Source: Rhizophlyctis rosea (Eukaryota > Chytridiomycota > Chytridiomycetes > Rhizophlyctidales > Rhizophlyctidaceae). Taken from it: 30,580 nt of DNA. The stretch lies in assembly GCA_027596075.1 (NCBI GenBank), contig JADGJC010000411.1:1-30580 (forward strand), in the 5' to 3' direction. Of this stretch, positions 20,254 through 30,580 are shown piece after piece. Position 1 is the stretch's first letter. Each line of letters begins with the position of its first letter. The notes beneath the pieces are model-generated. The model was given only the letters and a program-made list of their open reading frames with translations. It made no database searches and was not told the DNA's origin. The position numbers were made by a program, and so were the translations under genes.

Positions 20254-21597
20254 GAGTGAAGAAGGAGAATATGATGGCGCAAACTTGTTAAGGGATGTTG
20301 ACCGCAGTAAGTGCAGTGTGTCTGGTCCAGCCGCGCAGAATGTGGGCAACTCTTGCTAAGCGTGAATTTGTCCAGCTAGCCTATATCTGAGAACACCGTC
20401 ACCACCAAGTGAGTCCTGAAGTGAGTCAGTCAGTTCAGTTAAATCAGCGCAAAGTGACTGTGCTTTCTCAATTGCATAATCGAGGCGCAGCTGACGCGTC
20501 GTCCTCACAACACTGAGAACCACGATCTATCAAAGCGTTGAACACTTCCAGCACAGTAAACACACTCGTTTGCTCAATTGTTCATTCTAAAATGATCAAA
20601 AAACACTACGCACGCACCCCGTCATCATCCATCATCCAACAATCTTTGTATTTGGCATTTGCTTTTCCAAACACATGCATATCAGGGTGGAGTGTGGGTG
20701 CTTGCATGTCCTCATTGGAAGTCCGTCCGATATCTCCGGTGTGGTCATATCTGCTAATGCAAAGTCAAAGCCCAGCTTGACAAAATTTTGATGGCACTTG
20801 ATGTCATTGGTGATAAGCTGCCAATAATCTTGAACTCTGCCCTCAAAGACCAAACTACTATTTAAGATAGGGACCGCAAGAAATCTAAGGGCAGCGGCTG
20901 GCACCGACGGGGCCTACGCGACTAATGCCCCGATCGATCGAGAGACCTGGCCCACGCAAGCTGGTTGTATCATCATGCTAGGTAGCCAACCTCTCTTCGC
21001 GGGCATAATGAAAAATAGCCATATACATGCTTCCAAGAATGATCTCTCAGAATGAATCATGACGGCTCCATCTCGAATTGGAGCCAGGGCTCCAACAGCA
21101 ATGGTACAGCGCCGAAATAAGTGCCGCAATAGAAAAAGATCCTGTTAACCAACCAATTCCCTCTCGAAAGACCTGAAAATCCGTTGCATTTGGGCCCCTT
21201 TCTCACAGGCCTTATACGACGTCCTTGTACAGAACTGTGTCCTATTGTCTTTATGGCCGTCCTTTGAGGCATAGTTTCAGCACTTGACTCAGCGGACGAA
21301 TCAGGGGCTTGGCAAGGCATTCTAGGGTGCTGTGCTGCTGTGAAGGCGACTCAGGAGACTGGGGCAGTTATGGCATGATAATCAATCTTGGGAGCCGTGG
21401 TTCACAGCGCAGATGCTGAATAAGCCGGAATCAAGCGGGTCGTCAAATTTGTGAATCTGCGATATCGATCGGACATGCACAAGCGGGCCAAAGCTACGTG
21501 TTTGTTTTCAGGATCAACCTGCTGGGCCTATCTGCATTACATAAGCCCATGACTTGTTGTTTGCAACGCGTGCGAATAGCATTTCGCCTCATAAATC
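20254..21597. other. Divergent intergenic region
   Basis: About 1.3 kb between two divergent genes, likely holding both promoters. Minus-strand frames at 20632-20904 and 20914-21129 have a faint coding look (for example CHQNFVKLGFDFALAD) but no recognised domain or splice links, and may be remnants. Confidence 0.4.
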
Positions 21598-21604
21598 TAT
21601 ATAA
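21598..21604 (+). promoter_or_regulatory. TATA box of the UDP-rhamnose synthase gene
   Basis: TATATAA lies 81 nt before the ATG at 21679, which is the first ATG after it. This supports the short first exon. Confidence 0.6.
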
Positions 21605-21678
21605 CAAAACGAGTCTTTCTCGAGCATTGGGCATTTCCAGTAAGCAGACCACCTTCACTGCATTCAGAAGTTGTCATT

Positions 21679-24726
<3,048 letters not shown>

Positions 24727-25421
24727 CAATCCTTTCGGAACATGAGAATATTTGGAGCTGTAGGGCCACCATAACTCATCTTGTATGTAATTATACCAAA
24801 TAATATATATTAACAATCACAATGATGTGAATTGTCCTTTATTTGCTGGAGCAAAATTCTCATCGTTTCAAATGATATGACTATTCGAGAAGCCGGATTG
24901 AATTGCGTTCGGATAATTTTGCAATGCATCAACGCACTCAAAGTTTCGCTGTCTAACATCATGTTTTCAACTCCCAGTAGTGCCTAAGGCTACTAGCAGC
25001 CGCCATTTGCTTGATGTCCACCTGCCCGAAATATGTCGTTGTTGCCGTGAACATTGGACTCATTGGAGAGAAGATGCAGATTGATTAGTCAGCTGATTGA
25101 TTAATGATTGATGTTGGCGGCACAGCCACAGCTGTTTGTTCGTATGCTTTGTGACCCTTTCCCTGACGACTTGCGTGTTAACTCCCCACTAGACTTGGGT
25201 AAGCAATTACTTCGGAGCATCAGGTTTGGGAATTTCAAATATCATTGGTGTTGTGCAACTGCACCCCGGAAATTTTAGAAGCACCATTGAGGTTGTACGA
25301 AAATTGTTTGGCGATTGGGGTTTGTGTCATTCCGGCCGGCGTTTCCGCAAATGCCGGTGGACCTGAAATAAATGGAGGTCACGCTGGCCGCCATGTTCAA
25401 AATTGAATTCAAGACATATAT
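24727..25421. other. Intergenic, no gene recognised
   Basis: About 0.7 kb between the UDP-rhamnose synthase and GT8 genes. AT-rich sequence follows the synthase stop (around 24790-24815), probably its 3' end. No gene seen. Confidence 0.5.
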
Positions 25422-26685
25422 ATGTTTGTAACGCTGTCCATTTTGGCCATGGTTTTCCTGAAATCTAGAGTAGCAGATTGGCCTTGGGCGCAGCATGTCA
25501 TTGCAACCACATCGCGATGGCGACTTACGCCCCGACTAGCTTTCGTTGGTTTGGCAATCTTTGCCATTGTCACTTCCTTATTCCTAGTACTACGCCCAAA
25601 CAGCTACTCTTTCCCCATCTTTTCGAATGCCTCAGGGCTTTCGCATATCTGCCAATCGATTTCCAGCAAAGATGCCCAATCGGCAGTTACACTTCCAGAC
25701 GACCCAGTTGCAGCTAAGCCCGCGGACACCATAAAACTTGCGTACTCAACATACATCACCAACGAAGAATACGTCTGTCCCGCACTGCAAATGATTTGGT
25801 CATTGCTGAAGGCGGGGCAGCGCGAAGACATCCCAGTCATAGCTATGGTAACTGAAGGTGTTGGAGAAGCACCTCGTAAGAAAATGGAGGCCGCGGGATA
25901 TACAATCATGCCCGTGGATTCCATTGTCAGTAATTTGGGATGGTCGTACTACCGGCCGGGGAGTCACGGACGAGACTACATGTCTTCAAGATGACGCAAT
26001 TTGACCGTATTATTGCACTGGATGTGGATGGGTAAGTTATTGCAATATCAACCATATTCTGTGGCATGAATGGCAACTTTTTCTTGTTCATCATTGTTTT
26101 CCTTTTTTTGCTCCATGTGCCGATCATATTCAATCCAGTTACATTTTCAAATCCCTCGATTACCTCTTCGACTACCCACCCCACCCCGTCTACGCACCAC
26201 GCGCCTACTGGCTCACCAAAGATCTATTCACCTCAATCCTCTACATCATTGAACCCTCCGAAACCCTCTTCAAGATGCAAGAAGATGTCTGGCAAAAAGC
26301 CGAAAACGAAAGTCGCCCATTGTTCGACATGAACGTCTCGAATGACGCATTGGTACACATGATTGCCATATTGCCGGGCGGGATCAATGCTATCGACACC
26401 CACCTCAAGCCAGCACCAGAGGAGCAGTCACTAGTTCACCCATTATGGACGATCGATGATTGGGCAAAGAACGTTGCATACGTTCACTATTCGGAGGCGC
26501 CGCAAGGTGGATGTAAGTATGCAGCTGGGCAGGCCTAAAGTTTCTTGCGCTAATCATTGTCTGCTGCATTAGATGGCAAGCCGTGGCGAGGTGAACGGAA
26601 GATCAATCAGCCTGCAAATGCACACCCCATGTACAAACAGCTTGTAGAGAACTATTGGGCGTTGGAAGCGCAATTGTGTAAATGA
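25422..26685 (+). CDS. GT8 (glycogenin-like) glycosyltransferase, one frameshift
   Basis: Retaining glycosyltransferase of the glycogenin/GUX-like branch of GT8; donor unknown. Exons about 25422-26031, 26139-26512 and 26573-26685, roughly 365 residues. A cytosolic N-terminus is followed by a membrane helix at about 39-57, then KLAYSTYITNEEYVCPALQMIWSLL and IPVIAMVTEGV. The frame then changes: one base appears to be missing between about 25935 and 25976, after which LHVFKMTQFDRIIALDVDG is read, including the metal-binding DVD (about 201-203). GYIFKSLDYLFD, FTSILYIIEPSETLF, DWAKNVAYVHYSEAPQGG and the GKPWRGE motif complete the family pattern. With one base added the exon total is a multiple of three. 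The break is either a sequence error or a recent mutation. The start may be the in-frame ATG at 25449, since TATATA lies just before 25422. Confidence 0.82.
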
Positions 26686-26910
26686 ATAAATCAGATTTAT
26701 CTGCCTTCGAAAACTGTACAAATCATGACTTTTGTACTGCTTGCTTGTTTCGAATTAAAGATGGAGTTTCAATTTCCATAAGACTTACACGCATTGCCTC
26801 CAAGAATGCAGAATTGGCAGTGATGTTTGCTATGGGAGAATGATGAATGCCTCATCGAGAATTGACCAACACCAATCCTGGCCACACACTGTGCACACGA
26901 GTATATTCAC

Positions 26911-28688
26911 TTATCGATTGCCCATTCTGGCCGTGGACTCATCTCTCAACATTTTGCTAACTTCGTACTCAACAACTTGCAAACCCCCGACGTCAAGCTC
27001 CTTGATAAGGGATAGGATGGCGAAAAGGATGTTTGCCTGGGACACATCAGTTGGGGTTCTCATTAGTATTTCGCCTGTGATGTCAGCATCAACTCAAAGC
27101 TTACAGGCTTCTGACTGTTTGCCGCCCCTATCGAAGATCTCAATGGTGATGCCGTGCTACCATGATCAGGTTGGAGTGATGTGTCGGCCCGGTTTGTTGA
27201 CGTCGGCTGATCAAACTGGGACGTTGAGCCTCCTCTTGGGTAGGAAATCGCCTTAGAAGCCAGATCTGTGGATGATGCTGCACGGATGCGCTGTTTGATA
27301 TCTCGTTTCTAAAGGAAGAAAGGATCATCAGTACAATGCACTCGTCATCATACCATCGTTGCGTCCTCACCTGATCCTGACCACCTAACCAACTAGGTCG
27401 GTTTCTCTGGCCCCGTGGTGTTAATGCGGAAGATGGTGCTGCTGCGCTTGGTTGGGCACCCACCCCACGCCCCTGCTCTTGCACAGGCCAGTTTTCAACC
27501 GGACGATTGGGCTCCCTCATCGGTTGACTGGGTGAATCCACATCGTCCATACGGCGCTGATGCGCTGCGTGCACGTCTGCATTGGATGATGCGTAAACGG
27601 CATCAGAAGCATGCATGAAAGGATGTGAAGATGACGATGATGAGGGATGAACGTGAAAAGCAGTTTGGAGTAGTTCGTTTTCCAGATCAGATCGTCCTTC
27701 TGCCCCATGGGCTTCAATCCCTCTTCTTTCCTCGTCATGATTGGAATCACTACCCCTTCCCGTGACATTCCACCGCTTAACATGCCGCCGTCTCCTAGCG
27801 TCGATTGTTTGGTGTGGCATGGTAACAATATCAAGGCCAGGTCCGCGGAGGTGGTCTTCCATGGGTAGATGCGGAGCCGCAATATCACGGGGTGGTATTG
27901 GTGATGCAGCGTGGACAGGGAATGCAGTAGGGGATTCGTTATCTTCCGAGATGGAATTCAAGAATCCGTTCCCAGGCCTTCCACCTCCACCATGCCGTGT
28001 CTCCAAGTTCATGGCCCCTTCTCCATCTCGCATCGCCGCTGCCCTTTCGACTTCAGTCACCGGCTTATCATCCAGCACCTCCAACCACGGAACCGCCCGC
28101 ACGACCGCCTTACGATAATCGCTCCTCTCTGCAATAGGATTTTCGCACAACCATAGAATACGCAACTCTTTCAGCCCGGACAAGTGCTGCACTTCATGAA
28201 TGTTGGAAATCTGGTTGCGGCGCAGGTAAAGTTCGCAAAGTTTGGACAAATGCGAAAAGGAACTGAGGGATGTCAGGGAGCTATTGAATCGGTAATATGT
28301 AAGCCAGGGGTTGATGTCAACCCAATCTCGATCAAAGAAACATTGTGGCGACCACCCACTTCAAAGCCAAAGAAACTACCTCCAAACTCGGCAAACTCTT
28401 CAAAATGGAAACATCCGTCAAGTTCTGACCCCACAGATTCAAATTCTTCACGGTTCCTATCCATGCGAAGCATTGGTGGGGTAACGATATGATGATCATG
28501 AATTTATAAAGAGGCATAAGTCAGATTGAGTTCGATAGTATCAGCTGCCGTTGCCTTTAGCACGACCCAACAACTAGGCCATTGACTGTTACAAAAACAA
28601 CACCAACCGTACCAAGGTTTGTAATACTTGCATTGGGACGGGAACCACGCGCCTTTGCCAGCACCTGGCTCTCCGTCAACACGACCAT
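26911..28688 (-). CDS. CFAP410: CFAP410 (C21orf2) homologue, cilium/flagellum protein
   Basis: Leucine-rich-repeat protein of cilia and basal bodies. Minus-strand exons 28688-28613, 28456-28360, 28280-27371, 27308-27105 and 27036-26911 give 470 residues. The N-terminus MVVLTESQVLAKA, then VKNLNLWGQNLTDVSIL, LPSLEVVSLALN, CELYLRRNQIS and LKELRILWLCENPIA, match the family's LRR and cap (about 1-100). A long low-complexity, Ser/His/Pro-rich linker fills about 110-425. The last exon, found from its splice signals (branch-like TACTAAT and a CCCAG acceptor), codes for ANILFAILSLIKELDVGGLQ, matching the conserved C-terminal helix of CFAP410. Reading through the exon 3 donor instead would miss this helix and end near 27140. 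The linker makes it much longer than the human protein of roughly 256 residues. It is functionally unrelated to the glycan genes around it, and shows the organism has or had a flagellum. Confidence 0.9.
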
Positions 28689-29217
28689 TTGATGCTGTCT
28701 CTCGAACTATCCTTAGCTTTGAGAGGAGATGATCAGGTTGAAAAGTTTGAGTTCAGAGATTCGATGTGAAAAACTGAACCAAGTGGTGAAACCAAGTGGC
28801 GGACGCAATGTATTGCCACACATAATGAATCCAAACTGCCGTAACGGACCAGGAGGTGGGGTCCTGTCCGAATTTCAGGGTCCACACTGTTTGTAAACAA
28901 TGGATCAAGGTGGCTAGTGCCTCGTTAAAATTTTTGTCGGTTGTGGGATCGCACCTAGCAATCAGTTGATACTCCCCATTCCATGTTGGAACTGAGAAGG
29001 GCACATTGTTTGTTAGGGGTGGCGGTGACGGTTCGTTGCAGTGCATTGTTTTGGCATACGATGTGGCCGTGTTACGGCATATTGAACAATTGAGAGTTAC
29101 TATCATGGCTTCAAGGATCAACTGGGAAGAACGCATTTGAATATCGAGTATTCCATGCATGTATTGAAGCGGCTATGGACACTCCCCATAGGCTTCCCTC
29201 ACCGGATACTATCGGAC
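28689..29217. other. Intergenic, no gene recognised
   Basis: Spacer of 529 nt between CFAP410 and the FkbM gene. A 135-codon minus-strand frame (28753-29160) has no recognised domain and no anchor or signal, so it is not called as a gene. Confidence 0.45.
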
Positions 29218-30388
29218 CTAGCCAAGGATGCCACTCTTGTGGATCGCAATTATTTCGGCAATGCCTCCCTGTTCCAAGAATTTTGCCTCTTGCTCAGGTC
29301 CAAATTCTTGCATCTCCAGGTTGTAAATTGTGTATCCAAAGTCTCGGAACATGCCGAGATATTCGCCGGGGTTTGATCCCTGCCGCTTGATAGCGTCAGG
29401 ATAGAACTCGGTTGCTAGAACGAATGGTGGTGCTTTACGGAACATTTCAGTGGCCCCACGGATGGCCTTTGGTTCATGTCCCTCAATGTCAATCTTCATC
29501 ATGTTCTGCGCTAGAGAAGTAAGCACAGATTCCCAAGGAGTCAACATACGAGTAAGTTTCCTCACCACTTGTCGGCCACCCAATGTGTTCTTCCACCAAT
29601 GATCCAAACTGATGGCGGAGACTTTCTCCTCGTCGCTGCAGTCGTGGATGACAAAGGAACTTCCCATATTTTCGGAATGCTTAGCATTCATGCACAAACT
29701 TCCTTGTTCCATCTTGTCGCCGACGATATTGGGATGAACGCGAACATTTTCAAATTTGTTCAGTTCAATGGAGCACAACAGCTTTGCTCGATTATTGTGC
29801 TCCGGCTCGAATGCATGCACATCATAGCCAGCGGATGCAAAGAACTAATACAAGATATCAGTATCAATCGGACGATGCTTCCAGACTTTGAGCTCATGAC
29901 CGTACCAAGGTATGAATGCCAATGTTTGCGCCGACGTCGAGGAAAATTCCTTTTTTTTCCCCACTTTCCAACTTTTTCCAAAGCTTCCTTCCAGCGGTAC
30001 TGAAAGGGCCCTTCGAAGAGAACGTTGTCGTTCCATAGCTTATCTCCGATGAGATCCTGATGGTGCACAAGAATCTGAAAATGTGTTTTGAGGTTGATGA
30101 ATTAGATGGCGTCAAGCAGAGAAGACCCAATTTTGTCACTGGTTGAGACCTTGAAATGATATTCCGGTGATACTCCGCTGTTTGTATGAACACCTTTCAA
30201 AGGCATAGGCAACGAACTCCAGTCGCATCCTTTCCCGTCGAGTTTAGCAGCAGGTTGACTAGCTGGAATCACGGTTGACGCGACATTGTCAGAGCGTTGA
30301 CCCCCAAAAAGCCGAAGATGGAGATGAGCAGAAGGAGTCCGAGGGCGAGGGCAGATAGTCTGCCAACTGTAGGACGTGCTTTCAACAT
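29218..30388 (-). CDS. FkbM-family methyltransferase, type II anchored, two frameshifts
   Basis: SAM-dependent methyltransferase, FkbM domain, commonly an O-methylase of sugars or polyketides. Minus-strand exons 30388-30150, 30074-29906, 29844-29566 and 29505-29218, about 324 residues. The N-terminus MLKARPTVGR leads into a membrane helix at about 11-30 (LSALALGLLLLISIFGFLGV). Then YHFKILVHHQDLIGD, the SAM motif FLDVGANIGIHT (about 124-135), ASAGYDVHAFEPE, ISLDHWW, MKIDIEGHEPKAIRGA (about 232-247) and FVLATEFYPDA. Two one-base breaks sit in homopolymers: one base missing at the C5A5 run (30301-30310), one extra at the T8 run (29951-29958; A8 in the gene). Correcting both makes all exon sums fit. 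The gene is the last before a poor-quality end, so error is plausible. The final intron is 60 nt with no stop in frame. Confidence 0.83.
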
Positions 30389-30580
30389 TTCTGTATGTAT
30401 TTTTTGGTTGCAAGATCCGCCCTTCGGGCAGAAAGAAGCAGGGAGGAGGTGATTTTGAACCGATTTTGGTCGATTTGCACCTAGGCATAGAGGGGACGGG
30501 GAAGAGGGGGGGGGGGGGGGGGGGGGGGGAGAGAACAAAGGGGGGGCCCCCCGGGGTTTTTTAATACGGGGGAGGAAAAA
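30389..30580. other. Low-quality right end of the sequence
   Basis: Upstream flank of the FkbM gene passing into homopolymer-rich sequence (poly-G, then runs of C, G, T and A). It looks like a contig edge. No feature can be trusted beyond about 30490. Confidence 0.7.
30506..30529 (+). repeat. Poly-G run, 24 nt
   Basis: Uninterrupted G homopolymer about 50 nt from the window end, the same length as the poly-C run beside the gap at 10537. Confidence 0.85.

Noticed and set aside
25926..25963. 38-nt micro-intron to explain the GT8 frame change
   Set aside because: In phase, but well below the smallest convincing intron in the window (54 nt) and it would delete residues of normal family spacing. 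A one-base error or mutation is simpler.
27140..27370. C-terminus of CFAP410 read straight through after the exon 3 end
   Set aside because: A good GTGAGG donor at 27369-27370 and two further exons recover the conserved C-terminal helix, which the read-through frame lacks.
28753..29160. Minus-strand open frame of 135 codons
   Set aside because: No recognised family, no membrane anchor and no sign of conserved motifs.

Overview
The window is eukaryotic nuclear DNA. The genes are broken by many short GT-AG introns, mostly 54-100 nt, and at least two promoters carry TATA boxes. Gene content (a fungal-type GT69 remnant, UXS and UGD of fungal form, a cilium-specific CFAP410 homologue) points to a flagellated, zoosporic early-diverging fungus such as a chytrid. 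That assignment is inference.

Layout, left to right. 1-5150: no intact gene recognised, but two decayed minus-strand genes, a GT69 (CAP59/CMT1-type) mannosyltransferase remnant and an unidentified one. 5228-6657: UDP-glucuronate decarboxylase (UDP-xylose synthase), + strand. 7413-8917: triose-phosphate/nucleotide-sugar translocator-type transporter, +. 9987-12034: UDP-glucose 6-dehydrogenase, +; one of its introns holds an assembly gap and a 24-nt poly-C run. 12855-13927: a second, divergent drug/metabolite-type transporter, +. 14017-15253: family 17 glycosyltransferase, +. 16091-17669: membrane-anchored class I methyltransferase, +. 19137-20253: RgpF-like type II membrane glycosyltransferase, -. 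21679-24726: a 701-residue bifunctional UDP-rhamnose synthase with 16 exons, +. 25422-26685: GT8 glycosyltransferase with one frameshift, +. 26911-28688: CFAP410 homologue, -. 29218-30388: FkbM methyltransferase with two homopolymer frameshifts, -. The right end is a low-quality poly-G edge.

Taken together, 5228-26685 plus the terminal FkbM gene read as a physically clustered glycan pathway. UDP-Glc is oxidised to UDP-GlcA, decarboxylated to UDP-Xyl, and separately converted to UDP-Rha. Two transporters could bring donors into the Golgi lumen. At least three type II Golgi-style glycosyltransferases and two anchored methyltransferases could then assemble and O-methylate an acidic, xylose- and rhamnose-containing surface or cell-wall glycan. 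The pathway steps rest on well-conserved families; the joint function is inference from proximity. The most striking single item is the UDP-rhamnose synthase, whose two domains are fused in the opposite order to the plant RHM enzymes.

Exon coordinates were worked out by hand from frame, splice signals and family conservation. All exon sums given are multiples of three unless a frameshift is stated.
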